64,000 nucleotides of DNA from Methanococcoides vulcani (GCF_900111645.1 NZ_FOHQ01000005.1:62001-126000), one strand, 5' to 3'; counted from the stretch's first letter, positions 9,281-18,344 are shown. Notes: generated by a model not told the origin, from the letters alone. Translations and numbers: made by a program.

Positions 9281-11008
9281 TCAGCTCACTGAACCTGCAA
9301 GCTCTTCGATGGTATGCTCAAGATATCTTGCATTACTCATCTCGATGAATTTCTGACAGACATCCCTTGCATCGCCATCCATGATAATGGAACCGTTCTC
9401 GAAAAGAACAGCCCTGTGTGACACTTCCTTAACGAAGTCCATGTGATGGCTCACAAGCACGATCGTTGTGCCAAAAGTTGCATTGATCCTCTTCAGGGAA
9501 TTGGTCACATCCCTCAATGTTACAGGATCAAGGTCACCAAATGGCTCATCCAGCATGAGGATCTCAGGGGAAGTTGACAGTGCAAGTGCTATGTAAGCCC
9601 TGACATGTTCGCCACCGCTTATCTGGTAGGTGGTCTTGTCAAGAATATCCAATGGAAGGTCCAGTGCCTCAAAAATGGGTACTGCATATTTATCCACATC
9701 AGTGCTCAACACAGATGGGAACAGCTTAGGATAAATTTCCATTGAAAGACGCATCTGGTTAAGTGCCTTTGACCTCTCGTCCTCGCCCATGTCCGGAAGC
9801 TTGTAAATGATATCCAGCATCTCATTGGAAATATCCATTTCCTCTGCTTTCTTTCTTGCATGTTCAAGTGCGCCGTGCATCTTCATGCTTAACCTGAACC
9901 CTATCTGCTGACGTATGGTCGAGTGGGGGGACAGGGAGAATTCCTGATGCATTATACTGATCTTTCTCCACAGTTCCAGACGCTGTTTGGTGAAATTGGA
10001 CATGTCAACCCATTCACCTTCATGACAGAAGGTCACATCACCCTCTTTCGGAATTGTCAGGCCTTCCATTATCTTCAAAAATGTAGTTTTGCCTGCTCCT
10101 GATGAACCGATGAAACTTATGATCTCCCCTTTGTTGATCTCCAGGGATTGGTCTTTGATGTTAAGGACCTCACCCACACGTATCAGGGCCAGCCTCTTTG
10201 AGATATTGCTTGCCCTTATACAGGGGACCTTTTCCTTTAGTTCTGTCAAATCTATCCGTGGTTTCAGGTCTTTGAGGAAGTTCTTCAAAACTGCCTTAGG
10301 TTCACCATCTTCAACAACCTTACCTTTCTCGATATAGATGACACGGTCTGCAAGGTATGTGTGGACTTCCGGAAGATGAGATACTACGATGATCGGGATA
10401 TTCAACCGGTCCTTAAGCTGCAGGAGGACATCCATAACCTCCTGCTTGGTATCAGGACCTGTCATGGTAACAGGTTCGTCAAGAAGTAAAAGACGTGGCT
10501 GGGCTGCAAGCTGGCGGGCAACGATCAAGCGCTGTTTTTCACCACCGCTCAGCAGGTTCGATGAATGAAGCGCTTTTTTTTCAAGACCCACAAGACGCAT
10601 ATATGCCATGGCTCTTTCATAAAGCTCGTCATAATGAGGAGCATCCGGCTCAGGAAGAGCTTCATAGCCAATATAATGGCTGTTCAGCCTGCGTATAATG
10701 TTCTCGATCGCCGGACCGTTCCACAGACCGAAATTACGCTGAAAATGAATAGCAGTGTTCCTGCCAAGAAGTTTTGAGCCATCGGTACCGGAATCACTGG
10801 TGATCAGCGAACCGTCCAGTTCGATACTACCGCCATTGAAAGGTTCAGCACCTCTTAATATCTTGAGAAGGGTAGTTTTTCCACTACCACTTTTACCCGT
10901 TATACCGAGGATCTCACCATCGGCCACTTCAAAACTGACACCATCCAGGACGCGTACATTGCCTGAACCTGTCTCGTAATCTTTTACAATATCGGAAACC
11001 CTGAGCAT
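9281..11008 (-). CDS. atwA: Methyl-coenzyme M reductase activation system, component A2 (tandem ABC ATPase)
   Basis: A 575-residue soluble protein with two complete ABC ATPase domains and no membrane segments. The first has Walker A GKSGSGKT (38-45), signature LSGGEKQR and Walker B LLLLDEPVT. The second has GSSGAGKT, ISGGEHVRAY and LMLDEPFGDLDP. This is component A2, which uses ATP in the reductive reactivation of the nickel cofactor F430 of methyl-CoM reductase. Start ATG 11008 is favoured over ATG 11032 because GGGGGT lies 7-8 bases upstream. It is the last gene of an apparent operon with rpl40e and GGGP synthase (27-base gap), linking ribosome, lipid and methanogenesis genes. Confidence 0.9.
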   Translation of the reverse strand: MLRVSDIVKDYETGSGNVRVLDGVSFEVADGEILGITGKSGSGKTTLLKILRGAEPFNGGSIELDGSLITSDSGTDGSKLLGRNTAIHFQRNFGLWNGPAIENIIRRLNSHYIGYEALPEPDAPHYDELYERAMAYMRLVGLEKKALHSSNLLSGGEKQRLIVARQLAAQPRLLLLDEPVTMTGPDTKQEVMDVLLQLKDRLNIPIIVVSHLPEVHTYLADRVIYIEKGKVVEDGEPKAVLKNFLKDLKPRIDLTELKEKVPCIRASNISKRLALIRVGEVLNIKDQSLEINKGEIISFIGSSGAGKTTFLKIMEGLTIPKEGDVTFCHEGEWVDMSNFTKQRLELWRKISIMHQEFSLSPHSTIRQQIGFRLSMKMHGALEHARKKAEEMDISNEMLDIIYKLPDMGEDERSKALNQMRLSMEIYPKLFPSVLSTDVDKYAVPIFEALDLPLDILDKTTYQISGGEHVRAYIALALSTSPEILMLDEPFGDLDPVTLRDVTNSLKRINATFGTTIVLVSHHMDFVKEVSHRAVLFENGSIIMDGDARDVCQKFIEMSNARYLEHTIEELAGSVS

Positions 11009-11035
11009 AACTAAACCCCCAACAGTATCCATTTA

Positions 11036-11794
11036 TCATTTTTTGATAGCTGACACAAGTTCCTCTATCTTATTCCTGACATCATCGGTCTCTTCGACGA
11101 TCGTACCTGTCACGATCATGTCAGCACCGGCATCTGCACAGATCTTTGCAGTCCTGCCATCACGGATACCACCGCCGACAATTAACTTATTGTCTCCGAG
11201 AACGTGTTTTACCGCACCGATTGTAGCGGGAGTGACCGGCTGGTCTGCACCTGAACCGGCTTCAAGGTAAGTGTAATGCATTCCCATGTATTTTCCCGCA
11301 AGGGAATAGGCCACTGCAAGCTCCGGTTTGTTGCGAGGGATAAGTTTTGCATCGCCTACCCAGCCAACAGTACCTCCGGGCTCAGTTATGATGTAGGCCA
11401 TGGAAATGGGTTCGATCCCGTACTTGTAAACAAGTGGAGCCCCCATTGCCTGATTCGTTGTGACGTAGTTGATGTCACGGGAATTCAAGAGGCTCATAAA
11501 AAGGACGGCGTCGGCATAAATGCTTAAGCCGCCGGCATTTCCCGGGAAAAGAACAGTAGGAACATCGATCTGTTCCTTTATCTTTAACAAGGTCTGATCT
11601 AATGCTAGACCTCCGGCTCCAGTGGAACCACCGATCATGATAGCATCTGTACCCCCATCTACTGCAGCTTTTGCAATATCTGCAGCAACTTCGGGGGGCT
11701 GGGATGCCGGATCGATAAGGGTTAAGTGAACTGTACCTTCGCGTTCTGCGATCTCGTTGAGGTACTCTTCCACTTTCATATGTAGGTCAGGCAT
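11036..11794 (-). CDS. Geranylgeranylglyceryl phosphate synthase
   Basis: A 252-residue TIM-barrel prenyltransferase that makes the first ether bond of archaeal lipids, joining geranylgeranyl diphosphate to sn-glycerol-1-phosphate. Visible motifs are [10 protein letters not shown] (phosphate and metal region), IGGSTG, the [11 protein letters not shown] segment, and GGGIRDG with TGTIVEE near the C-terminus, which form the standard phosphate-binding loop. The length is that of group II enzymes. Its start overlaps the end of rpl40e by 8 bases, implying translational coupling. DGGGP synthase, the next enzyme of the pathway, is encoded separately at 31986-32831. Confidence 0.93.
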   Translation of the reverse strand: MPDLHMKVEEYLNEIAEREGTVHLTLIDPASQPPEVAADIAKAAVDGGTDAIMIGGSTGAGGLALDQTLLKIKEQIDVPTVLFPGNAGGLSIYADAVLFMSLLNSRDINYVTTNQAMGAPLVYKYGIEPISMAYIITEPGGTVGWVGDAKLIPRNKPELAVAYSLAGKYMGMHYTYLEAGSGADQPVTPATIGAVKHVLGDNKLIVGGGIRDGRTAKICADAGADMIVTGTIVEETDDVRNKIEELVSAIKK

Positions 11795-11936
11795 TCCTAG
11801 CTTCCTTGGATTTTACACGCAGGTTACTGTAACCGCATTTTCTGCACCTTGTTGCTCTGATAGCATTTCGTGCATTGCACTTCATACAGATCTTTTTATT
11901 AAGGATCCTTTCCTCTGCTTCTGGAAATCTTGCCAT
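11787..11936 (-). CDS. rpl40e: Ribosomal protein eL40
   Basis: A 49-residue basic zinc-ribbon protein with two pairs of cysteines (CMKC at 17-20 and CRKC at 31-34) and the near-invariant archaeal eL40 sequence around [11 protein letters not shown]. It is a small component of the large ribosomal subunit. It is the first gene of the L40e-GGGPS-atwA operon and overlaps GGGPS by 8 bases. An AT-rich promoter region lies upstream (about 11945-11975). Confidence 0.93.
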   Translation of the reverse strand: MARFPEAEERILNKKICMKCNARNAIRATRCRKCGYSNLRVKSKEARNA

Positions 11937-12125
11937 GTTCTCACCTGATTGATTAATAGTATAATAATATGTTATTTGAAACTGATAGTCATCAGCAATA
12001 CAGGCTGGCTACATGCATTTCAAAACATATAACTGTTTTGGGATAAAGACAAACACGTTTACAAAAAAGTGAGAAGCAGACTGAAGCAAAAATAAAGCCA
12101 AAGCTAATCGAAAATAAACAGTAAA

Positions 12126-12340
12126 AAAGTAATTTGATGGCAGTGATCAGGGATCGATTTGTCGACTTTATTGGACGACATCTCATTGGGCGACCCTTAC
12201 CCCGATATCCTCCCCATCTCAGGTCGACCTAAAGGATTTACGAATGCCATACAAACCTTGAAAGGTCATGGGCTTTTATACCCAATGGCGTTCTACCTTC
12301 TGACTCACTGCCACACCGTACCATTTATGATACGGTAATA
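12126..12340 (-). ncRNA. Candidate structured RNA (unassigned)
   Basis: The 528-base gap between rpl40e and gatB has no convincing ORF but is rich in secondary structure. An outer stem pairs 12246-12250 with 12285-12289 (GCCAT/ATGGC). It encloses two hairpins, 12255-12266 (ACCT/AGGT) and 12269-12284 (TGGG/CCCA), giving a possible three-way junction. A further hairpin is at 12315-12336 (ACCGTA/TACGGT) and a perfect palindrome AGGTCGACCT at 12221-12230. On the minus strand the element is followed by a TTTTTT tract near 12127-12132, like a terminator. TATAAAAG at 12274-12281 (minus) could instead be a TATA box for a shorter ~120-base RNA starting near 12250. I do not recognise it as SRP RNA, RNase P RNA or a known riboswitch. 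Confidence 0.35.
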
Positions 12341-12447
12341 GAGAATATGTTTTAAAACTATTAGTGAATTTTGATATACAACCTGGTAACAAAAAAGAAG
12401 TTAGAAATTCAAAAAGAAAAATAAGAAAGATAACAGAAAAGTAAAAA

Positions 12448-12471
12448 GGACAAGATCGATGATCTTAGTCC
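12448..12471 (-). terminator. Terminator hairpin of the gatCAB operon
   Basis: The minus strand forms GGAC-(bulged A)-AAGATC / GATCTT-GTCC around the gatB stop codon, followed by a T-rich run (about 12442-12447). The stem includes the stop codon itself. Confidence 0.45.
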
Positions 12472-13886
12472 TTAAGAGCAGCAATAAGCAGCTCACGGGC
12501 CTGACGTGCATCTGCACGGCCCTTCGTCTTCTTCATGACCTGACCTACAAGGAAATTGAGGGATTTCTCAGTTCCTCCAAGGTAGTCCTGAACAGCTTCC
12601 TCGTTCTCCACGATGCTCTCGGAGACTGCCTGTGTCACAATATCCCCTTCGACCTTCAGGAGACCTTTCTCCTTTACGACATCCATGGGACTTCCACCGA
12701 CATCAAGGATCGTCCTGATAACATCGACCGCACTCTTTTCGGTGATCTTCTCCTCTACCACAAGACCGATGATCTCAATGATGTCCTCGGTTGTGAAGGA
12801 AGTGATGGCCAGATTCCTGTAATTCAACTCACCCCTGAGCACATCCGCAACCCAGGTTCCTGCTGCACGCGGATCGGCCTTTGAAGCAACTATCTCAAAG
12901 AAGTCCGCCACACGAATATCAGAGGTAAGTGCCTTTGCATGCATCCCCGTGATCCCGTACTGTGAGATAAAACGCTCACGTTTGGTATCAGGCAATTCCG
13001 GAAGAGATTCCTGAATAGCCGGTCCCCAGTCGGACACCCTCATTGGCACAAGGTCAGGCTCAGGGAAATAGCGATAGTCATGCTCCTCTTCTTTTGTACG
13101 CATGGAAATGGTAACGCCCCTTGCCTCGTCAAAGTGACGAGTTTCCAGGACCACCTTGCCACCTCTTCTTAAGAGGTTCTTCTGGCGCATGATCTCAAAG
13201 AGAATAGCACGTTCTGCCCCTTTGTGAGAGGAGATGTTCTTGACCTCTACCCTCTGGCCTCCCATGATAGACACATTGGAATCCACCCTCATGGAACCTT
13301 CAAGGCTGCCATCGAACACATCAAGATATTCAAGGATATTTCGCAACTTGTCAAGGTACCTGCGAGCCTCTTTCGGGCTTCTCATATCAGGTTCGGAAAC
13401 GATCTCGATAAGGGACATTCCAGAACGGTTGTAATCAATAAGTGTCCCCTTGGACTTCTCAATGGTTCCCATGTGCATCAGACGACCGGGGTCCTCTTCC
13501 ATGTGCGCACGTGTGATCCTTACCACATGCTCCCCATCCTCGCCTTCAATGACGACCTTCCCACCACTGACGATAGGGAAATCATACTGGGTGGTCTGGA
13601 AACCTTTTGGAAGATCAGGATAGTAATAGTTCTTCCTGTGGAACTGTGTCTGCTCCACAATTTCACAATTGAGCGCCAGGCCGATCTTCATAGCAGCTTC
13701 CACAGACTTCCTGTTGATCACAGGCAATGCTCCCGGAAGGCCCAGACAGACCGGACATACGTGAGTATTAGGTTCTGCATCGTGGTATTTTGTAGAACAA
13801 CCGCAGAACATCTTGGTGTTGAGCTTGTTCAGCTGGACGTGAACCTCCAGTCCGATCATGACACCATCAGGATTATCGTATACCAT
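12465..13886 (-). CDS. gatB: Asp-tRNA(Asn)/Glu-tRNA(Gln) amidotransferase subunit B
   Basis: A 473-residue GatB: catalytic kinase-like core (IGLEVHVQLNKLNTKMFCGC near residues 7-30 and the cysteine pair CPVCLGLPG near 50), which phosphorylates the misacylated tRNA, and a YqeY-type tail domain (~330-473) that binds tRNA. Together with GatA and GatC it amidates Asp-tRNA(Asn), and in organisms with GatDE it serves mainly asparagine. The ATG follows the gatA stop directly (TAA at 13887-13889). GAGGTGAT lies upstream. It is the last gene of gatCAB, with a terminator hairpin at the stop. Confidence 0.95.
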   Translation of the reverse strand: MVYDNPDGVMIGLEVHVQLNKLNTKMFCGCSTKYHDAEPNTHVCPVCLGLPGALPVINRKSVEAAMKIGLALNCEIVEQTQFHRKNYYYPDLPKGFQTTQYDFPIVSGGKVVIEGEDGEHVVRITRAHMEEDPGRLMHMGTIEKSKGTLIDYNRSGMSLIEIVSEPDMRSPKEARRYLDKLRNILEYLDVFDGSLEGSMRVDSNVSIMGGQRVEVKNISSHKGAERAILFEIMRQKNLLRRGGKVVLETRHFDEARGVTISMRTKEEEHDYRYFPEPDLVPMRVSDWGPAIQESLPELPDTKRERFISQYGITGMHAKALTSDIRVADFFEIVASKADPRAAGTWVADVLRGELNYRNLAITSFTTEDIIEIIGLVVEEKITEKSAVDVIRTILDVGGSPMDVVKEKGLLKVEGDIVTQAVSESIVENEEAVQDYLGGTEKSLNFLVGQVMKKTKGRADARQARELLIAALKD

Positions 13887-15314
13887 TTAGATCACCTCTG
13901 CAGGACGTGCTTTATTATGATCGGTATTTTGCTCGAATGCATATGCTGAACGAATAATGGTCGCTTCATCGAACTGCTTTCCTATGATCTGTAATCCCAC
14001 AGGCAGACCATCGGAAAGTCCGCATGGAACTGATATGCATGGAACTCCTGCAAGGTTCATTGGGACAGTGTTCACATCGGTCAGGTACAGGGATAATGGG
14101 TCCTCGATCTTCTCACCGATCCTGAATGCAGGCATTGGCATTGTCGGACCCATCAGGACATCCACATTGGATAATGCTTTCTCAAAGTCCTGTTTGACAA
14201 GGGTGCGCACTTTCAGTGCCTTGAGATAATACTTGTCCTGGTATCCGGCAGATAGGGCATATGTTCCAAGCAGCACCCTGCGCTGCACTTCTTTCCCGAA
14301 ATATTCGGCACGTGTCCTTGATGCCATTACATGCCAGTTCTCACCGTCGTTCCTTGGACCGTAGCGTGTACCATCGAACCTCGCAAGGTTGGATGATGCC
14401 TCGCTCATGGCAATGGTATAGTAAGCTGCAAGAGCGTATTTCGTGTTAGGCATGGAAACCTTTTCCCATGTTGCACCCATTTCCTCGTACTTGCTGATAG
14501 CGTCCCAGACAGCCTTCTCAACTCCGCCGTCCACACCTTCACCAAAGTACTCTTCCGGCACTCCGACCTTCAGTCCCTTGACATCGTCAACAAGTGCATC
14601 GCGATAGCTGATCTCCCTGTTAATGGAAGTACTGTCACGCGGATCGTATCCGCCTATTACATCCATGACCGTTGCAATGTCCCCGACACATGTTGCCATT
14701 GGACCGATCTGCTCAAGGGAGTTCGCATAGGAAATAAGACCGTAACGTGAGACAGCGCCGTATGTTGGCTTGAGTCCCACAACACCGCAGAATGCGGCAG
14801 GGCAGCGAACTGAACCGCCTGTGTCAGAACCAAGTGAAATAGGAGCCTCGCCTGCTGCGACAACAGCAGCACTGCCACCGGATGAACCTCCCGGCACTCT
14901 CTCAAGGTCCCATGGGTTCATTGTAACACCATAACAGCTTGATTCGGTAGATGTGCCCATTGCGAACTCGTCCATATTGGTCTTGCCGAGTATGACAGCA
15001 CCTTCTGCTTTTAACCGCTCGATGACATGTGCATCATAAGGTGGCACATAGCCTTCCAGTATCTTTGAGCTGCATGTCGTTGCAAGCCCCTTTGTAGAAA
15101 TGTTATCCTTGATAGCAATAGGTACACCGGCAAGCAGTCCTTCACCTTCGCCCTTATCGGCCTGCTTTGCCATTTCAAGTGCACCGTCATAGGTACACGT
15201 GTAACCATTGATCCTGCTCTGTCCGATCGTTTCAAGATATGCAGCTGTAACCTCTTCTGCAGAACTCTCGGAGATCTTCTTCCTCACATCGGATATGCTC
15301 AACCATTCAGCCAT
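13887..15314 (-). CDS. gatA: Asp-tRNA(Asn)/Glu-tRNA(Gln) amidotransferase subunit A
   Basis: A 475-residue amidase-signature enzyme that releases ammonia from glutamine or asparagine for the GatB reaction. The Ser-cisSer-Lys triad region is clear: AIKDNIS (lysine ~70), [29 protein letters not shown] (~135-165, serines), and [20 protein letters not shown]. Length is normal. GGTGG precedes the ATG, which begins 9 bases after gatC ends. It is the middle gene of gatCAB. Confidence 0.95.
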   Translation of the reverse strand: MAEWLSISDVRKKISESSAEEVTAAYLETIGQSRINGYTCTYDGALEMAKQADKGEGEGLLAGVPIAIKDNISTKGLATTCSSKILEGYVPPYDAHVIERLKAEGAVILGKTNMDEFAMGTSTESSCYGVTMNPWDLERVPGGSSGGSAAVVAAGEAPISLGSDTGGSVRCPAAFCGVVGLKPTYGAVSRYGLISYANSLEQIGPMATCVGDIATVMDVIGGYDPRDSTSINREISYRDALVDDVKGLKVGVPEEYFGEGVDGGVEKAVWDAISKYEEMGATWEKVSMPNTKYALAAYYTIAMSEASSNLARFDGTRYGPRNDGENWHVMASRTRAEYFGKEVQRRVLLGTYALSAGYQDKYYLKALKVRTLVKQDFEKALSNVDVLMGPTMPMPAFRIGEKIEDPLSLYLTDVNTVPMNLAGVPCISVPCGLSDGLPVGLQIIGKQFDEATIIRSAYAFEQNTDHNKARPAEVI

Positions 15315-15323
15315 CTTTCCACC

Positions 15324-15605
15324 TCAAATGATCCTCGGTGCCTTGATGTAACCATCTTTCTCGGCTGCAGTGTTCGCAAGCACATCCTTCTGGTCAAGTG
15401 ATGGTGTGACAACATCTTCCCTGAAGATGTTCATGACATCTGCCACATGATATGTAGGCTCGACACCTTCAGTGTCCACCTCATCCAGTTGACCGAAATA
15501 ATCCAATACAGAACTTAACTTCACAGCGTAGTCCTCGGCGTCCGCATCATCGATCTCGATGCGGGCAAGCCATCCTACGTGTTCTACCTCGTCTTTAGTG
15601 ATCAT
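15324..15605 (-). CDS. gatC: Asp-tRNA(Asn)/Glu-tRNA(Gln) amidotransferase subunit C
   Basis: A 93-residue GatC, the belt-like stabilising subunit of the amidotransferase. It has the usual VEHVGWLARIEIDD start, the LSSVLDYFGQLDEVDTEGVEPTYH motif and an FREDVVTPSL segment. ATG 15605 is chosen over the upstream frame start at 15638 because GAGG is placed about 9 bases before it and homologues begin with this segment. First gene of the operon. Confidence 0.92.
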   Translation of the reverse strand: MITKDEVEHVGWLARIEIDDADAEDYAVKLSSVLDYFGQLDEVDTEGVEPTYHVADVMNIFREDVVTPSLDQKDVLANTAAEKDGYIKAPRII

Positions 15606-15720
15606 TATAGGTTCCTCAGATAATTGGGATAATAACATAGTGTATTCTAATATGACTGATAGAAATCAAGTACTTAATATTAATATGTTGGGTTGTGTGC
15701 GTGAACAATAATAGTAACTG

Positions 15721-15990
15721 TAAAAGGACCAGTTCGTCACGGATTCTCAGCTGTCAAAAGAATATCGATAAAAGCAGGTCGAAAAAGGAAGATCATTCAC
15801 CGAACTTTCAAAGCTCACAGAACTTCGCGGAGGAAATCTTCTCTTCCACCGGGAGAAATTGCAGAACAAGGGAATAATCAGGCAGCGTGGCGAACGAGGT
15901 GAATACCAGATCAGTGTGCAGGGTTATGAGGCGCTCAATTCCATAGCTAAACTTGTGGGAAAATTAGGTGTGAACTATAGCAAGATATGA
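15721..15990 (+). pseudogene. Decayed winged-helix regulator fragment
   Basis: The frame ending at TGA 15988-15990 encodes a clear winged-helix tail: FTELSKLTELRGGNLLFH, REKLQNKGIIRQRGERGEYQ and ISVQGYEALNSIAKLVGKLG. It resembles ArsR-type regulators of methanogens. No start codon is available, because in-frame TAA codons at 15769-15771 and 15721-15723 interrupt recognisable upstream sequence (KDQFVTDSQLSKEYR). I read it as a remnant whose 5' half has been lost or mutated. A tail fragment expressed from an unseen non-ATG start is less likely. It marks the beginning of a gene-poor accessory patch. Confidence 0.6.
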
Positions 15991-16258
15991 TGTAATTGGC
16001 CATATACTAGCGAGAGAACTTTTGAGTCAGGGCAGATATCACAGGAAGAGGAAGAAAACTGAACAGAATTGAATGATAATATCGTATTTCCAGCAAATAT
16101 CCTATTAATGACCAGATAACACGCTACTTTTTTTTAAGATGGCTTGGACATTATATCCTGTAAAAATCGATCCCATGAAATGCAATTTAGACTTGCATTA
16201 ATTGAATACGGAGATAAATATACATTACGAGTGTCCGCATTTCTTTTTTATTGCTGGT
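15991..16258. other. Gene-free AT-rich stretch
   Basis: No ORF with coding character or ribosome site is visible on either strand. A T8 run is at about 16129-16136. I see no repeats, tRNA or transposase remnant here. Confidence 0.5.
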
Positions 16259-16259
16259 C

Positions 16260-16310
16260 ATATATAAATACAATCATAACCAATTTGTAATTGGGAATAA
16301 AAGAAGGTGG
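16260..16310 (+). promoter_or_regulatory. TATA box and Shine-Dalgarno of a 34-residue ORF
   Basis: ATATATAAATA at 16260-16270 is a good archaeal TATA box, predicting a start of transcription near 16290. GGTGG at 16306-16310 lies 5 bases before the ATG at 16316. The combination argues that the tiny downstream ORF is expressed. Confidence 0.45.
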
Positions 16311-16315
16311 TACAA

Positions 16316-16420
16316 ATGAGACGAAGTTCAAACTTCAGGTTGGAACTCTCAAGTTCACCATGGGGAACGATCTCAATGGACTTTGTGGAGAGTGATGAGG
16401 ATCCCGAAAAGCCCCCCTAA
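16316..16420 (+). CDS. Hypothetical 34-residue protein
   Basis: A short ORF with N-terminal MRRSSNFRLELSSSP, a single tryptophan, and an acidic C-terminus ending SDEDPEKPP. It has no cysteines, no signal peptide and no hydrophobic segment. Support comes from its own TATA box and Shine-Dalgarno at ideal spacing, not from recognised homology. It could equally be a leader or a chance ORF in a decayed region. It lies in the accessory patch between gatC and the EamA transporter gene. Confidence 0.4.
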   Translation: MRRSSNFRLELSSSPWGTISMDFVESDEDPEKPP

Positions 16421-16592
16421 CGAATTCTTTCTTCTGAAATGGTCAGCCTGATCAGCAGGTTTGGCCTAAGCTTCACTCTTTTTCCATGCCCATCCTCAGA
16501 GATGACAACGTCATACTAACTCAAATTGCCAAAGCTGACGCTATTCAATATTTAATAACAAAATAAAAGATCTAACAAAAAACAACAAATAT

Positions 16593-16620
16593 ATCCATTC
16601 AGGAGAGTTCCTGAATGGAT
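16593..16620. terminator. 12-bp perfect hairpin
   Basis: ATCCATTCAGGA at 16593-16604 and TCCTGAATGGAT at 16609-16620 form an exact 12-base-pair stem with a four-base loop. It lies between the plus-strand 34-residue ORF and the stop of the minus-strand 47-residue ORF, so it could terminate either transcript. No long T run follows. Confidence 0.45.
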
Positions 16621-16656
16621 GGTTTCACAGGATGAATTTTAAAAAATAATGGAGGT

Positions 16657-16800
16657 TCAGGAATCATCCTGTTTGTTCATATCTATTTTTAACAGTTTAC
16701 TGCTGTCGATCCTGCCATCTGCACTAATGCTGATGGAAAATGCAATTGCAGAGGAATCCTCCGCATTTGGCTGCACATAGAGCAAAGTTGTATCTTCCAT
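16657..16800 (-). CDS. Hypothetical 47-residue protein
   Basis: A small acidic protein starting MEDTTLLYVQPNAEDSS and ending KIDMNKQDDS, with a central ISISADGRI strand pattern. It has no cysteines and no membrane segment. GAGGG about 7 bases upstream of ATG 16800 supports this start over ATG 16806. It follows the 82-residue ORF (16855-17103) by 54 bases in the same direction, so the two may form one transcript. Function unknown. Confidence 0.5.
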   Translation of the reverse strand: MEDTTLLYVQPNAEDSSAIAFSISISADGRIDSSKLLKIDMNKQDDS

Positions 16801-16854
16801 TTTCATCCCTCGTTTATTCCAAAGTTTATCTTTTAAGCTTCCTATCCTGAAATA

Positions 16855-17103
16855 TCAGTTCGATCGATTATACCCATGTCCGGAATAGATCCGATAAAGA
16901 CGCCTTCGTTTGATAGTTCCATCATCATTCACTATCGAAGAGAAAACGACAGCAGGGTCATTTCCCTTCTGTGGTTTGTATAAAACCACATTGCTCAAAA
17001 GATATTCATACTTATATGCATCTACCATATTCCCAAGTGTATCTGCCATATTCTCTGTCCCCAAATATTTACACATTATATTCTTTAAGTCAGATCGATG
17101 CAT
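16855..17103 (-). CDS. Hypothetical 82-residue protein
   Basis: An 82-residue protein of mixed composition (MHRSDLKNIMCKYLGTEN..., a YKYEYLLSNVVLYKP strand, then VFSSIVNDDGTIKRRRLYRIYSGHGY). The strand-turn pattern around VNDDGTIKRRR looks like a small beta-rich domain. No catalytic motif, signal peptide or membrane helix is seen. The ribosome site before ATG 17103 is weak, so ATG 17076 (M10) is an alternative. Probably co-transcribed with the 47-residue ORF downstream. I do not recognise the family. Confidence 0.5.
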   Translation of the reverse strand: MHRSDLKNIMCKYLGTENMADTLGNMVDAYKYEYLLSNVVLYKPQKGNDPAVVFSSIVNDDGTIKRRRLYRIYSGHGYNRSN

Positions 17104-17276
17104 GCCAGCAAATGGAAATCATTAGTTGAGAAACCCCAGCCGGATCCCACCTGCAACCCCCATACATTGACCTTGCTACTATGTTGTCACTTTGAGTATA
17201 AATAGTATTGGATATAGATAATTTATATAATCTTTGAAGCTAATATTGGTTGTTCAGATATTAACAGCTTCAACGT

Positions 17277-18122
17277 TCACAAAGAGATCAATGCAATCGC
17301 TGCCAAAGCAAGCACAACCCCTATCCACTGCATTGAGGACAGACGTTCTTTCAGGATTATCCATGCAAGCAATACAGTACTGCCGGGATACAGAGATGCG
17401 ATCACGGTTGCAATATCAAGTCTCCCGACCTGGGAGGCCAGTGCGAAAAAAAGGTTTCCACCAGTGTCGAACAATCCTGCAAGTATTATAAGGGGAAGGA
17501 CACCCTTTGAAGGCACAGTTGCTGACCTTCTCAGCAAGGCAAATCCCAGGATCACCACGACTGCAGAGAGCTTTGCGACCGTAAGGGGCCAGAATACTGC
17601 TGATTCACTGAAAAGATCGACCGATATGAAAAAAATGCCGAATCCAACCCCCGCCAGTAACGGATAAACGACATCCTGCTTTTTGATCTCACCTTTTTCA
17701 CCGGTACTGCTGATCAACCACATGGCGGCAATGGCCATAACAAAACCTGCTATCTGGTGTCCTGCAGGCAAGCCTTCATTGAAAGCACCGTAAACCACAG
17801 GCAGAGCAACGGTAACCACAGCAGAGATCGGTGCTACAACGCCCATCTTGCCCATGGAAAGTGCATGATAGAGCGCCAGAAGACCCAAACTTCCTGCAAC
17901 ACCTGCAACAAATCCCCAGAACATGCCATTCATTGGAGGGAATTCTTCTGAGAAATACAATGCAAGAAATGGCAAAAGAACAAGACCAACTGCCTGTGTT
18001 ATTATGACAACAGAATAGACACTGGCACGCTTTGTCGCAAATCCGCCACCAAAATCTGCGGCACCCCAGGTTGCAGCTGCTGCAAGACTGAAGAAGATGA
18101 CAAGGATCTCAGGAGATATCAT
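17277..18122 (-). CDS. EamA-family (DMT superfamily) membrane transporter
   Basis: A 281-residue integral membrane protein with about ten hydrophobic helices in two EamA repeats (approx. 1-140 and 150-281). Repeat hallmarks include AAATWGAADFGGGFATKRAS at the N-terminus and YPGSTVLLAWIILKERLSSMQWIGVVLALAAIALI at the C-terminus, the latter typical of the second repeat end. The family exports metabolites or amino acids, and the substrate cannot be read from sequence. It is a stand-alone gene divergent from hcp. Confidence 0.85.
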   Translation of the reverse strand: MISPEILVIFFSLAAAATWGAADFGGGFATKRASVYSVVIITQAVGLVLLPFLALYFSEEFPPMNGMFWGFVAGVAGSLGLLALYHALSMGKMGVVAPISAVVTVALPVVYGAFNEGLPAGHQIAGFVMAIAAMWLISSTGEKGEIKKQDVVYPLLAGVGFGIFFISVDLFSESAVFWPLTVAKLSAVVVILGFALLRRSATVPSKGVLPLIILAGLFDTGGNLFFALASQVGRLDIATVIASLYPGSTVLLAWIILKERLSSMQWIGVVLALAAIALISL

Positions 18123-18254
18123 ATGGTTTGCTCCGAAACAAAAAATAGGATCATTTTCGGGTAAATTTGTTCATTTCTATAAATAGGTTCTCACAAGGAT
18201 GGAAACATCGGTTCATGAAAACTTGTTTTGGTACCGGGTATCCAACAAGAAACC

Positions 18255-18340
18255 GGGGCTATATATACGAGTATCTTTAATGTACTTAATATCCTAACGA
18301 TACCAAATTTACAATAACTACAACAAAAAGGAGAGATCAA
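18255..18340 (+). promoter_or_regulatory. Promoter and leader of hcp
   Basis: CTATATATAC at about 18257-18266 is a TATA-like box, giving a predicted transcript start near 18290 and a ~50-base leader. AAGGAGAGAT at 18328-18337 is the ribosome site before ATG 18345. Confidence 0.45.
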
Positions 18341-18344
18341 AAAG

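Noticed and set aside
11992-12186. 64-codon minus-strand ORF in the gap before gatB
   Set aside because: No ribosome site or coding character, and it overlaps the structured RNA candidate's T-rich end.
12181-12340. Cobalamin riboswitch or SRP/RNase P RNA
   Set aside because: No conserved B12-box, SRP or RNase P core sequence could be recognised.
15695-15877. 60-codon plus-strand ORF
   Set aside because: It lies in the wrong frame over the winged-helix remnant, whose protein homology is in another frame.
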